A stretch of DNA of 64,000 nucleotides from Pithys albifrons albifrons (taxonomy: Eukaryota > Chordata > Aves > Passeriformes > Thamnophilidae): assembly GCF_047495875.1 (NCBI RefSeq), contig NC_092497.1, positions 68,355,511 through 68,419,510 of the forward strand, read 5' to 3'. The notes under the pieces are model-generated. The model did not search any database and was not told the DNA's origin. It worked only from the letters and a program-made list of their open reading frames with translations. Positions 25,707-38,755 of the stretch are shown here, in pieces. The position numbers were made by a program, and so were the translations under genes. Numbering within the stretch: the first letter of the stretch is position 1; every line of letters begins with the position of its first letter.

Positions 25707-25732
<26 letters not shown>
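25707..25732. repeat. Poly-T run
   Basis: A run of about 25 T closes the satellite region. Confidence 0.9.
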
Positions 25733-25739
<7 letters not shown>

Positions 25740-26407
25740 GCAGTGACAGTCTCCTGGCTTTAAATTTTTACCATCAAATCAGCTTTTTCCACTCAGATAT
25801 TGCTCTTTCTTTCTTCCTTCTGCAGGCTCTTTGTCTTAACATTTCAGCATCCTTCTGTTGAAAAACTGCTTCCTGGAAGCTAAGAGAAATGAGTAAGAAA
25901 TGAATAAGAGAAAAGGAAGTAAGTTTACAGTGATGGACAATAATAATGGCAAGGGTTATGACTGTGGAAATAGTGCGATTCTAGAAACATAAGTGTTTTC
26001 AGTGTTTTCAGCCTGCAGTCTAGTAAATGAGAGAACAAAAGTCTACAGCAGTGACATTATGTAACTGAAGCACAGAAACACAGAGTCCTATAAAATAGTA
26101 TTAAATTAAAGTTTGTATTAGGATCTCATTAGGCAATGAAGTAGAAAACATAGATGTGCATAATTTGAATGCAGTAATAACAAAAAACCAAACCCCCTAA
26201 ACAAAGAAAAAACAACCAAAAGGAATACCCCTGAGAAACCAAGAAAGTGATTGATTCACACTAAGGTAAAGACAAAGTGATAAAGATGTTTAATATTTTT
26301 GAAAAATAACTTGTATACACACACATATAGATACTTATTTTTACATAAGTGTATATAGACACATGTACATTAGCACACATATATATGTGTGAATACATAT
26401 TCAAATA

Positions 26408-26433
26408 TACACACACACACACACACACACACA
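26408..26433. repeat. (CA)n microsatellite
   Basis: About thirteen CA units sit at the end of a 100-base stretch of alternating TA, CA and GT steps (26320-26460). Confidence 0.93.
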
Positions 26434-27082
26434 TATATGTTTGTATATGGTTCTGAATTTCCCTATCAGCAGAAAGGACTCCTCCTGAAAAAAAATCTCA
26501 CAGGAGTGATAATAATTTTGTGAGTGGAGATGTGTGTTCTGTATTTGCATCCATGTGGAAATACAATAGAACGCTTTACAATGGTATCATGAATGAGGAA
26601 TCATACATATCTTCATCTGATACATAATGTAATTCAGTCTTTATTACTGCTGTCAGTATAATCAATACATACCAATTTTAAGTGACATATAGAAAGACAA
26701 CATTGGTATAATGACATTAATTTTGATCAGCAGAGCCATAGTAAGTCTGTACTCATGCGGTGAAATTTCATTAAAGTATCCAAGCAGGAAGCAAGAAAAT
26801 AACATTCAGGCAGTCAAATGGACAGATAGTTCATTCCAAGATATGACTTTTTTTACTCTACTTTGTCTATTTCTCCCTGGACTTCATAATTACCTTGAGA
26901 AATCAACACTTTCATGATGTGAGAGTCCACTTCTGTTGTTATCTTACCTTGCCAGTGAAATGTTGGATGACTTGTAAAATTGTGGTATTTTCAGAATTTT
27001 ATAGAAATTGTTTAACAGTAATGAAATTGTTGTAATTTATTTTAGTATTTAGAAAAAATTGATAATCTTATTAAAAATACAG

Positions 27083-27114
27083 GACTGTTTCCTATTAAAA
27101 AATAGGAAACAGTC
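27083..27114. repeat. Perfect 14-bp inverted repeat with 4-base loop
   Basis: The arms at 27083-27096 and 27101-27114 are exact reverse complements, separated by AAAA. Nothing adjacent suggests a terminator or RNA gene. Confidence 0.9.
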
Positions 27115-29049
27115 AAGTTTTTATGGGTTTCTCTGCATGTGCTCTAAGGCAGCTATTTCCTACGATTCATCTGTGCAGCCTGTTCAGATCATCTTATTCA
27201 GCTACGGGATGGGGCGGTACCCAGAGTTCGTCACTGGGGCTTCTGTTTCACCTTCTCTTCTGGAGATATTTCCTGAAAAAGACAGTAAATATTGTGTAGT
27301 CTTTTTCATTTGCAGATCTTAAAGTACTTGATGAAGAGCATGGACATCTTTATCTTCCTTTTACCATTTGGGTAAATACAGATGAAATTACTTATTTAAG
27401 AACAAACCATGAGCAAGTACTTTTTCTCCTAAGCCCTCCTTTGTGTCTGTTAATATCTATGATATTGAATTAGCAAGAGTCTTTGTAAATTTCAGAGCAA
27501 CAGTTGCAGTCTTTCCCATTCTGCATCCTTCCATAGGAAATTACTTCTTACAATGGCCTCTTGATGTCTGCATAATACCTTTGGTGTGATCTACAAATGT
27601 TGGTTTTTTAGCCCATTTCAAGTTGGAAAAAGACAACAATAAGAACAAATCAAGTTTACTCTCTAAAATTCTATATCTGTTGGAGCTCTTCACTAAGTCA
27701 AGAGTATCCTATCACAAATATAGAGTATCCTTCACAAATACTATTTTCCAGGAGGATCTTATGAGGATCTACACAAATAGAAAGCAAGAACAGCAAGATA
27801 CTATCTTGCTTCTAAAACTACTCTTTGAAGGCAAAAGTAATCAACTTATAAGAAAGAATCCCCCAAGTAAAATAATAATTTAACTGTATCTTGATTACTG
27901 CTTTAGTGATTTTAAGTTCAGGAAATAGACAGCTTTAAATCTTATGCGTACCTGACACTTTTCTAATTTGCTATGCAGTTCAATTGTCTGCACATATCAA
28001 TCATTTGTCTTGGGGAACCTACGATTTGATTTATACAGTGTCAATGGAACAAAATGACTTACTTAATTTTTCTTCTTCTCCATGTTTTTCATTACCAAGA
28101 ACATTTTCCTCGACTTGAGTTCAACCTATATATTACTCAGGAGTACGATTTATTTCCTAAGCACTGCTAAGAATTTTGCATTTCTATTTTGATGGTTGTG
28201 GCACAGTAGTAGAATGAAGGCTCTCAGGCATAAGAAGTAGGACACAGCAATTATGTGTGACTATGATTAGATTCATTGCTAATACAATATCTAAATACCA
28301 TCTATGTAGTCTCTAAATGACAACTCTACCATCTATTAAAATGGATTAGAGTATAATTAAGTCTTTGTCCCAAGATGCAACAAGATCCCCTCGCTACCTA
28401 AAATTCTCAGAGGAACCTAAGTGGTGCTAGGTTCAGTTAGTCTCAGATTTGGTCAACAATCTATGTATAAAGGGTTTGGCTACAAACATACATGTTTACA
28501 GTCTTTGGCCTGGCAAAATTCACAATTACCAGGAAATAAAACCTCTATGTACCTACTTTAGGATTTTATCTATTTATTTGACTGGATCTTAGTTTTCTTT
28601 TACTCACACAGCCAAAAGGTAGTGAGGCATCCCTACCAGGCGGTGGCTAATCTACCCAGAAGCTGTCTGCAACATGATGAGATGTATTTGCCCAGCTGGT
28701 CAAGTATGTAGCAATATTTTGTATCCTTATGGAGACAACAAATTCAATTTCAAATATATCTGTTCTTCCATCTATGGAATACATTTATTATGTGAGCATC
28801 GAGGCAGTTCTCACTGCACTATCCACCTGATCTTCTTAGAACAAATCACATTTTACCCTCAAAGACAGTAGAAAGGGAGATAGTGGGTGTCCGTGTAAGT
28901 GAATAGGGGTGCATGTAGGACACACATGAAGACACAACTATCTTTCATAGCAGTCAACATTATGTTCTTTGAAATTATTTTCTGTGATTTTAGATGAAGA
29001 TATTTTTAGCTAGATGATGATCTTAGTCATGTGATTTCATTTTAGGTAG

Positions 29050-29113
29050 CAGCTTGGACTTAATGAACTTTGTAGTTCCCTTCCAACTGAAGATATCCTA
29101 TCATCCTATGATA
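29050..29113 (+). mobile_element. CR1 3' tail remnant
   Basis: The text 'gcttggacttaatgaact' followed by 'ttcccttccaact' and a repeated TCCTAT/TGAT tail matches the extreme 3' end of CR1 elements on the + strand. Only about 65 bases remain. Confidence 0.65.
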
Positions 29114-32100
29114 TATGATAAAACAAACATTTAAGCTGCCAAATGAGGCACCGAGAAGTTAGTTACCCCAGTTTCAGATGTGTCTTTATAGGTCTTCTGC
29201 ACATACATAGTTATTGAGAATCTCTAACTATAATATCCCCTTTGCACTAGAGGACTATTGGCTTCAGTGTTTCAGGCAAAGACTGCTCATTACAAAGCAT
29301 CTATTTATGAATTTTCTCGGGTTTTATTATTTAGCCCACACCTGATTTATTGAACACTATTCAGACTATGTTCTAAAATGCAGAATTACTCATATACTTT
29401 CTGTCCATGCTAGGAGTTCAACATAATCAGTGATTAGAATTTTTTAAAGCATTCCACTCATAAGCAGATTTCACTGTAGGCATAATGAGTCTACTCAGTA
29501 CACCAAGGAATGTGTTTTGTTGATTTGCTTGCTTGTTTGTTTTCATAGATTTTGATGTCTCCTCCTTATTATTTACAATTTTTGAGATATACATCTGTCT
29601 GTGGAAGCTTTCCCTGTGCAAGTTCTTTCTCTACAACAGTTGATAGCTTATTAGTTAATTGCCTTTAATGTAGGAGTAAAAAAGAGCCTGCATTTTCTTA
29701 CAAAGTCAAGGTGTTTTGATAAGTTTTGGAGTATAAGGAGGGAAACTATACATTTAGGAAAATAAGAATAGTGAAGAGGTTGGACTGATTAAAAGTATTT
29801 GGTTATTCTACCTGAAATCTTCTAAAGCAGTTAGTAGACAGATTTTCTCACTTTAAGACTAAAATTTAGTTTAAATTTAGGATATTGCTCAATCTGAGTG
29901 TTAAAGTGAAAATTTCATTAACCTCATATGACAGAGGGAGACTGAAATCTCAAAATTACAACCATTACCAATTAAGTCTCTTATCATTGACACAAAGTGG
30001 TTTTTTTTTTTAGAATTTTTTGATATAAAAGCAGTTTACCTGTTTATCTTTGCAACTGGTTTATTACAGACTCATATATTTCAGATTTAACATATTGGAA
30101 GCTTACAGTGAGAACTGGATGAGCCAATCCAAAATCCAAACTCAATGAGTGATGTTAAATAGCAATATTTCAGTAAGGGGGTCATTAATATGATTAACAG
30201 CAGCATAATTACAGTATTTAATGTTAGTGGGAACTCATACTGTCTATCTGGTTTGTTCTTTATTAACACACTAAGAAAATGTTTAGGAAATTTTTGATCA
30301 CTTGGGATAGGTACCAGATACCAAAAAATCTAAGCTAGTTCCAAATTAGTTTTGGTGTTCCAGCAGTAACAATTCCTTAAATGTGAGTATACATGAATAG
30401 TGGTCTATAAGAAACAGGCATTTTTATGGAGCTACCACTGATAATCAGATGTATCAAATTTGAACTACAAGTAAGCTGCAGTTATTGAGACACAAGCTTC
30501 TGAAAAGCAGTGCTACATAGATCTCACAGCCTTATCACAGAGAGAGTTCTGCCACACTGTAATGTGATATAGATGATGCTTGATTGAGTAGATGCATGTA
30601 ATTCAATTGAAGAGTTCTGCTGACACAAGAGCAGCCTTCAGGTGATTTATGAATGACAGTAGAGCACCTCATCTGAATTACAATCTTGCTATTCAGCTTG
30701 GAACAGCTTTGCAATATACATCATTATCATTATCCTTTTGTGGAGGGGGAATGAAAATACAAGGAAGTGAAGAAAAGAGATGATGAGATCTTCAAACTGG
30801 AAATATATGCAAGGCAATAATTTCAGCTCTGATTTTTAAAACAATGTTTATAATATTGATTTTTATTTTTGTAGAATTTTGAAATTTTTAATGTTTGGAC
30901 CTAATTTTAGGTTTACTCAAATCAAAACTTGGGGATCTTATCACTGTTTCATAACACTTATAATTAACTGAGAAGTATCTTCCATTCAACAAGGTGATCA
31001 ATCAAAATTTTCCATATTGACTTCAATTTAAGAACATTAATCCAATAAACTAATGCTTTCTTGAAGATTCACTAGCATAAAAAAGAGACAACTGTTCCCA
31101 TGTAGACTTTGGGGGCTATATGTATATGGAAAAAACAATGAAAATGAAAGCAAATTTTCCTTTAATATAACTTGGTTTTGGCAGACATATAGTTACGTGG
31201 CTGGCGCTCAGGAGCAGGTGGAGCGTATGAGATTGCATCTCACTTTCTTTCTGTGTTTGTATTTATTTCCCCTGTGAAGTGTTCAAGGCCTTTGAGTCAG
31301 TTGGATCCCAGCTCAGCTATGCACACTGATTTCCCAGCAGATGAGGGCCTCTGAAATTGTCCACGAAGGTCAGTCTGTGATCTTGCTGCAGTATAAATCA
31401 CAACACATCCAACACATTGAAGAGAACCCAAGAAGTCAGAGGGGCTCTTGGGTTTGAAAATGCAGTGTTAGCCATAGAGAATTGATGCATTACAGACATT
31501 ATGTAGCCCCTTCTGGAACTTCCACAGAACATACCAATTATTTAGTCCTGAATTATTCAGTCATACACAACTATCACTAAATATTTTATATATTCAATTA
31601 TCGATGTGGTTCACCAAGTTCTTCTCATGTATTATGAATACTGCATGAGAACACGAACAGGTAAGAGAGTCATTATGGATAGGCAAAGACAACAAGATAA
31701 GGTAGTATTGTTCGCCTTACAGAGAAGCTGTCAGGTACGTGTCCCTCACAGGGGTGTTCCAAAGGAAAGTTCAAATGTAAAAGAGAAAGAAGTTAGGAGT
31801 GTTTTTAGAAGAAGCTGTGCAAAACAACAAGCTCAACTAATTCCCTTTCTGAGACACAGTTCCTTCTGAGCTTCTTTCAGCACCAAGGTCATGGATTTTT
31901 TTTCTAACACATATGCTACCAAGTAATTACTCCTGCTGCCAAAGGGGTGGTGCACTAGCAAACGAATAGCAATTTGTGAAGCGGAATTTTTTTAAATTCC
32001 TACCTGTTCTTTGGTTACATTTTTTCAATAAAGGAAATAAATGAGTTTTTCTTCCTGTTTCATCTATTGCAGCTCACATTTATATGGTGCTGGCATGTGA

Positions 32101-32721
32101 CAATGAGCAAGCGAGGGCCTAGTCCTGAAAACCACTATTGTTTTATCATTAATGTAAATTGCATAATGAATATCATACCAACTTTCTGTCTTATCTCCAC
32201 ATGAAATCAAACAGGTCATATTAAGACAGAATATATTGAATAGAAGGCATGAGATTGGAATATAATAGTACCATAACAGCAAAAGGAAGTTTGCTTTTAC
32301 AGCCTGCTGTCACTATTTGTGCAACTTGAGGCTTCATGAGGTGATTAGGGTTCAGCTGACATTGGAACGTCAGTGAGAGAATCAGAAAAAGGAAGTGATA
32401 AACCAGAAAAATTACAGATCACAGCAGGTAAAACACCATGAAACAAAATCTGAAGAAAATATACATCTACACCCAAATGTTTAAAAATGTTGTTGTTGAA
32501 AACTATCAGTGATAGACCAACAGGATCAGATCATCAGCTATATAAACAGGCAGATTTTTACCACTGGCTTCATAGTTAATATGATGAGGGTCATATAACT
32601 GCCAGAATACACTTCATGTTAAAAAAATAAATAAATAGGAGGGGGACATAGTAATTAAAAAAAGGAACTTCTTGAAGTGATGATATATACTAAGCATATT
32701 ATCAAAGAAGGTGTTAAAGAG

Positions 32722-32920
32722 ATCACAGAATCATCAAGTGGCTGAGATGGTGCAGCAGGTTTGGAGATCTATTAGTTCAACACCTGTTCAGAGTGGGTTT
32801 AGCAGCAGCAAATTAGACAGAACTGTGTCCAGTTGTGTTTGAGTATCTCCAAAGACGGAGACTCCACAACTCCTTAGGGCAGTCTGTGCCAATGTTTGAC
32901 AACTCTCACATTAAATAGTT
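32722..32920 (-). mobile_element. CR1 3' fragment, antisense
   Basis: Antisense CR1 tail text is visible: 'gatcacagaatcatcaagtg' at the start, then 'gagactccacaactcc' and 'gcagtctgtgccaatgtttg'. It is old and diverged. It breaks off directly into the TTTTC tract at the point where CR1 elements read 'aaagaatttcttc', which may have seeded the expansion. Confidence 0.75.
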
Positions 32921-33083
32921 TTCTTTTTCTTTCTTTTTTCTTTTCTTTTCTTTTTTCTTTTTTTTCCTTTCTTTTCTTTTTTCTTTTCCTTTTTTCTTGT
33001 CTTCTTTTTTCTTTTCTTTTTTATTTTCTTTTTTCTTTTCTCATTTTTTCTTTTTTTTCTTTTCTTTTCTTTCCTTTTTCTTA
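32917..33083. repeat. (TTTTC)n-like polypyrimidine tract
   Basis: About 165 bases are composed of TTTTC and TTTTTTC words with only a handful of G or A. Reading frames through it are low-complexity and not genes. A second, looser pyrimidine-rich stretch follows at 33227-33340. Confidence 0.92.
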
Positions 33084-33862
33084 ATTATAAATACAAATTA
33101 CCTTTATTTCATTTTGTGTAGATCTTTGTTTTGTGTACCATGCCTCTTGTTCTGTTGCTGGAGACCTTTGAAAGCAGTTTGGTTTTCTCTTCTTCATTAC
33201 TCTCATTGGGAATTTATACATTAGATAATTCTTCTTTTCCCTTTCTTCTTCTACCTCTCTCTCCCTCCCGCTCATTCTTTCCCCTATCATTCTTCTCCTC
33301 CCATTCTTTCCCCCTGTCCTCTCATCTGCTCCTCACAATTGCCCAGAAGTGCTGCCTGCTTCTCCTTATTGCAGAGGGAGTTCCAGTAGCTGCAGTGTTA
33401 GGGTGTGATCTGCTCCATCTTCTTTTCAGCATTTCTGACGTGTCCCACAGCTCTTCTACGTGGTGGCATAAGCCCCTTCACCAGTGCACACCTCCTACTG
33501 ATGCCACAACCTTTTCCTCTGGCCCCATCAAGAAGTGCCAAATATTGTTGCAACTCCTTTCCTCAGAGGTACCTTGTTCCTCAAGAGCTTGGGTCTCTGA
33601 AGTTACGGAGAAAGTATTTCCTTAACTTGTTAAAGTACTAATCTTTCAGTAATATTTTCGGCTGTAGGCACACCTATAAGACTGTACCTTAATCTTAAAT
33701 TAAAGTTAGTGAATGATTGTGACAAAACCAGGAATAATTATAATTCTAAGATGAAAAATTTACTTCATGTGCTAAAGCAGATAACTTGAGATATATTTAT
33801 ATATACTGTATGTGGGATCATGGAACTTATGAAAATAAGAAACAAAAAGAGACCTTCCCTGA

Positions 33863-35244
33863 TGTGCTGGTTTTTACTGGGATAGAGATAAATTTCTTCA
33901 CAGTTGGTATGTGGCTGTGTTTTGGATTTGTGCTGAACATAGGGTTGATAACACACAGATGTTTTTGTAATTGCTGAGCAGACCTTACACACAGCCAAGG
34001 CCTTTTCTCCTTTTCATACAATTTCTTTTGCAGATTTAATGACAATATGTATCAGAAGGTGAAACCTCTGATGATGTAAAACTCCTTTTCTTTTGTTTAT
34101 TTATCTTCCCCTAAATTATGAATTTTTTGAAGTTATGAGGTGTCTAAATGAAGTAGGAGAAAAGATAACTACTGAAGAATGGAGAACAAAACAAAACCAA
34201 AAAATAGTGGGAAAAAAGACACTCAAACCGCTCTCTCCCTTGGTTAGATGAGGAGAACCTGGAAAAGTATTTTCTTAAAAGAAAAAGAAATCCTACTGCT
34301 GCTGAGACAGCAGCACAGGTCCTGACAGAGATCAAATGACCATGCTGGAGGCAGAGCAGAGCCAGTGCCAGGCATCTGCACAACACTTGCAACACACAAA
34401 GGGCAGTTCCTGGGTTCCTTTCAGCACAGCAGCAGCAGCAGTGGAAAAGCTCTTGCCTGATGCAGGAACCGCAACAAGAAGCAGCAGCAAGAGAAAAAAT
34501 TAGTGCTCGACGTGGAAGTAGTTTTTGGTTTGACTGAAGCACCGAGCAGGTCCCTCCAAAGAGGAGGCTGGTGACTCCCTCCTAATCACAGCCCCAGGAA
34601 CAAGAAACCAAGTGTTGGAAATGCTGACAGGCTTTATCCCCCTTCTCCCTGACTTTTCATGGTATTTCCTTTCAGCGACTCCCTTCCCCTCAACCCCTTA
34701 CTCCAGTCCTGCAAGACAAGAGGAGAGGTGTCCCTCATGTCTCTGAAACTATATGATGGTATGAAAAATTCAGCAAAAAATCTTCTTTATTTAGTTAAAC
34801 TATAACAATACTGCAAGACTGGCAGGGTGGCTTGGGGCCATGGGAGGTTTGAAGAGAATGCAACCAGATCAGATGACCCAAAATGACCAAAAGATTGTTC
34901 TGCGCCTTATGACATGATACTAAGTATATAAAGTGAGGGGAAGAAGGAAGAAAAGCTGGACATTTGGAGTGACAGTGATTATCTTCCCCAATAAACGTTA
35001 TGCATTATGGGGCTCTGTTATCCTGGAGATACCTGAAAACCTGCCTGCTCATGGGACGTGGCTAACAAACTCCTTGTTTTGCTTTGCTTGTGTACATGGC
35101 TTTTGCTTTCTCTATCAAATTAACTCAGACCATGACCATGAGTTTTTAACTTTTTACCTTTCCATTCTCTCCTTGAACCCCCTGGTGGGGAAGTGAGTGA
35201 GCAGCTGAGCGATCTTGGTTTCCAGCTGAGGTTAAAACTCGACA
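33863..35244 (+). mobile_element. ERVL-type LTR, interrupted by an unclassified ~780-bp insert
   Basis: The 5' part (33863-34022) begins 'tgtgctggtttttactggga' and continues 'gataacacacagatgttttt', typical of a widespread avian ERVL LTR. The 3' part (about 34805-35244) resumes with 'gtggcttggggccatgggag', has a TATA box 'gtatataaa' near 34924 and ends 'taaaactcgaca'. Between them lies unrelated sequence. The flanking five bases, CCTGA before and CTCCA after, do not match, so this is an old copy or one with altered ends. Confidence 0.78.
34023..34804. other. Unclassified insert inside the ERVL-type LTR
   Basis: This 780-base segment separates the two halves of the LTR. ACAAT occurs on both sides (34018-34022 and 34805-34809), which could be a 5-bp target duplication, but the insert lacks TG...CA ends. 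It contains CAG-rich patches around 34300-34490 and a pyrimidine-rich 3' part. I do not recognise its family. Confidence 0.45.
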
Positions 35245-37985
35245 CTCCAGTAAAATCTGTGGAAAATATTAACTCTTGAAATAATCTGATGATTTTCTAG
35301 TCATATTTTTCCATAGGGGCTTAGGAAAGAAGGAATGGTCTAACTACACACTACCTCTCAGGAAGACAGAGTACTTTATTTTTTTTTTTTTAATCCCATA
35401 TGTGTACCTGCTCAGTCACCTTCCAAATTAATACAGGGACAAAATACAATTACAAGAGTGTCTTTTCTGACACAGCAGGGCTCTGTTCATCACAGCTCCA
35501 GTATTCCCTGGAACAGAGAAATAAATGGCCAACAAACAATCAAGTTCAGCAGAGTTTGGGGTTGGTTTTTTTTGAGTGTTGTTGTTATTGTTTGATTTCT
35601 TTGTTTGGTTTTTCTTTTGTTTTGGTGTGGTTTTGTCATTTTTTCTTTTCAGTAGATGCAAAGTGAGGGACTCTGCCAATATGCAATGATTTTTTTAAAG
35701 GGCTTTTATGAAACTGATAAGCTTGGATGATATATTCAGTCAGAAGCCTTACCAGGTGGAATTGGAATGAGTTTAAGAAGTCAGCAAACACTTGTTTTGA
35801 TTTGAGGCCATGGTAGATAATTAGAGTGATGCACATTTCATCTTATATGTTACATGTGAGTAAATATCTAATCCCATCTTTCTAACCTTGTTAAACTCAA
35901 CACTATAAAATAAAATGAAGCAGTTGGTAATTGCATTTTCAAAAGTATACCTAGAGGCCACAGACTCATATGGATTTTTTAATTTCTTATTCTTACCAAT
36001 AAAATTGGACATGGAGCTTTAAAGCCCAGCAGGGCTGCTGTGCAGTTTAAGAAAGGAAATGAATTCTGAGAGGAGTGAGCTAATAAGATGCCACTTTCCC
36101 AACTCTCTTTCCAGACTTCTTTACAAAAGGAGATAATCTCAGAAGCTCTCTGAATAATGATAAATGAATATTCTAAAGAACAAAACCACAACAGCTAAAC
36201 CTTTGAAATAGATTCTGTGAAATTGTTCTCCTCCAGTACTTACCTCTGCCTTAGTAGACATCATTAAGAATGCTTCAAGAACAAAGATATCATTTCCTTT
36301 TATTGTCTGAGAGGTTTCTCTTTTACCAAAAACAAACAAAAAACAACAACAAAACAACACAAAACAAACAAAAAACCCAACAAAAATAAAACAAAAAAAA
36401 CCCAAACAAACACCAAAAAACCCCTTGATGTGAAGCCATTAACATAAACAGGACTCTTAACACTAGAATGTTCACTCTCTTCTATTTTTTTGTTTGGAGT
36501 TTCATACTGTAATTTCTTCCTCCAGATTTCCTCTTTAACACTTGTGTGATTCTGTTGCTAAACTCCCTTGGTGTCATTGCAAAGGGTTGCAGTTATGTGA
36601 CAGTGACATGTCCCCTCTGATGGTGCAGAAGGTGACATCATCGCTGATGTATGCTGATTCTGATAACTTGTTGATCAAGTAAATTAGTAGAGTCTAAAGA
36701 ACATAGTGGAGAACTTTGCTTTGCTTTTGGCTTTATTCAACCCTAGGATCTTATGTTTTAGAAATGGTTTTCCCATTGTCTTTGACATCAACATCCACCT
36801 ACTTAAAATTAACAGACACAGTTAATGTAAATCAAAACATCTGGGCAAATCAAATCTGATACTACCAGCCTCTGTATATGACTCTACAGCTTCAAAACAT
36901 TAATGATGGTAAAACAGAGAAGGCACATGTAGATGAAACAAATTCAGTCAAACAACTGAAAGATCACATCAGCTGCAGATGATCTTTCTGATTGCAATTA
37001 TCACATAAAGAAGATGAGATTTAAGGGCTTACTAGCTATACAGTTGCATGGAGATATGAAAACTCCTCCAATAATGGTTGAGACTAAAATATATGGATGG
37101 GCAAGTGGTACATGGTCATTCAGACATCTAGTAGGGGATTATGTCCTAAGGATTATTCCTTTCCTATGAATTATTCCTAACTACTTTTCCCAGTCAACAT
37201 CTCCAAAAACAGTGTTTCTCCTACTCACACTAAGACATGGTCTCAAATTAATCCTCAGTGACTGAGGGCTTAGTTTTGTTCTACCTGAAGCTATCACATA
37301 CTAATGTTTTACATTGCTATGCCTGGAAGTTACCTGATGTGCAATGAAACTGCAGGGCTGATGAAGAGTTTCTTGAATTTAAAACTATAACAGTAGTTTA
37401 TGCCAGTTTGCAAAACCAAAGGATTGGATAAACGAAAACAGGATAAATTCTAAAAGAAAACATATAAGTAATTATTATTTTTTAAAAAAATTTGAACTAT
37501 TTATCATAAAATGAGAGAAAGTAAACAAAAATAAATATTTTTTTAGTATTTTTCTTTTCTTTATCATATTTTATTCATATTGTCCCAAGATAAGTACCAT
37601 TTAGTCATTTTGACATTGCAAGTCAAACTGATTGTAGAATTGTATTCTTGCTTATTGACTTCTTTTATCTTACAGAAAGTTTTGGAGAGAGGGTTTAGGA
37701 AGCATGAACACAATGGTACTGAGTTCTGTTTAAAAATTAATTTACTCAGCATTGGTTATTTCTGGTTTATACAGGTTAGATACTGCATTCATGCAAAACT
37801 GGAAATCTACACGTTAAAAAACAATATATAATAATTAAGTGATTATATGAGGGAGGATTTTACTTATTAATACTCCTACTAAGCAGTAATATACCTTGTC
37901 TGCTACTGTTCCTCTGAACAAAAATAACCCAAAAAGTAAACCAATGCAACAAAAACTTAGGATTAATTATTTGAAGGTATTTCAA
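35245..37985. other. AT-rich non-coding interval
   Basis: No gene recognised. It contains a T/G tract (35558-35645) and an A/C tract (36331-36422), the latter being the same kind of sequence in the opposite orientation. Confidence 0.6.
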
Positions 37986-37990
37986 AAGTA

Positions 37991-38624
37991 TGTTATGGGT
38001 TTAGCCAGGTGGGCCTAAATTTAGGTTCTAAAGTTCAGCTAGGCCTGGGAATTGTCAGCTGACTTGAGCTGGGCTGAGCTAGCTAACAGCTGACTTCTTC
38101 TAGCCAATAATATTGTATTCCATACCATATTGCATCATCTCAAAAGGGGTAAGAGCTGGTGTGGGGGTGTGGCTTGGGCAGTTGCTTCACAGCTGTGATG
38201 CCAGCAAGACACTCTGCTGTCCCAGGAGGGATGGGGAGGCCCAAGCCCAGAGCACCGGCTTAACATCATGTTATCTGAGGGAAGTAAAATATTTGTTCCT
38301 AGCTTTTCTCTCTGCTTAAGTCTGTCTCTGAAGAACCAACTTCTCTAGAATGATTTGTAGTTAAAATGGTAGAATTTGTGTTTACTGGGAAGTGGGAAGT
38401 TATTTCTTGTTATACATGACTTGTGTAAGTGTGTGTTACATTGTAGTTTCCTCTTAATTTTCTCTTTTCTGTATAAATACATGTAGTTAGTTTCAGCTTA
38501 GACCTGGCTTTGGAAGTTTTTTTTCTTCTCTCCCTCTTCTTTTTCCCTTAGCTGGTTGGGGGGAGGAAGAACCATTTTCACTCTGTCCTGGACAGTTGGC
38601 GTTTTGCCAGCTCAACCCAGGACA
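37991..38624 (+). repeat. 5' LTR of the young provirus
   Basis: This 634-base LTR runs from 'tgttatgggtttagccaggt' to 'ctcaacccaggaca'. The TATA-like 'gtataaatacatg' near 38471 suggests the promoter lies about 150 bases from the 3' end. A short open frame through the middle (68 codons) is shared by LTR copies and looks incidental. Confidence 0.95.
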
Positions 38625-38630
38625 GATAAT

Positions 38631-38648
38631 TGGTTCCCTGACCGGGAA
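38631..38648 (+). promoter_or_regulatory. Primer-binding site matching tRNA-Glu
   Basis: The 18 bases 'tggttccctgaccgggaa', six bases after the LTR end, are the exact complement of the 3' end of vertebrate tRNA-Glu including CCA, as I know that tRNA. This would prime minus-strand DNA synthesis. The match length and position make chance unlikely. Confidence 0.88.
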
Positions 38649-38755
38649 ACGAAGGACACTGGCAAGTGTCCCAGAGAGTTGGCAGGGCTCCCGGGAGCTT
38701 TGTTATAGAAATATTCCTTGATATCTGCATTGCTTGGGTACATCTAATATAAACA

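Larger units (their letters stand above)
25733..32721. other. AT-rich non-coding interval
   Basis: No gene or intact element recognised. It holds an A/C-rich tract (26179-26221), a CA microsatellite (26408-26433) in a region of alternating purine-pyrimidine, a 14-bp perfect hairpin (27083-27114) and a short CR1 tail (29050-29113). The stretch 31180-31450 is somewhat less AT-rich and preceded by a splice-acceptor-like 'ttttggcag', but I could not find a convincing exon. Confidence 0.6.

Noticed and set aside
31180..31450. Possible exon after a splice-acceptor-like ttttggcag
   Set aside because: No convincing donor or coding frame, and no protein similarity that I recognise.
38113..38319. 68-codon frame repeated at 23312, 38113 and 40068
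   Set aside because: The similarity is that of the LTR DNA itself; the frame crosses U3 and has no leader, domain or sign of selection I can see.
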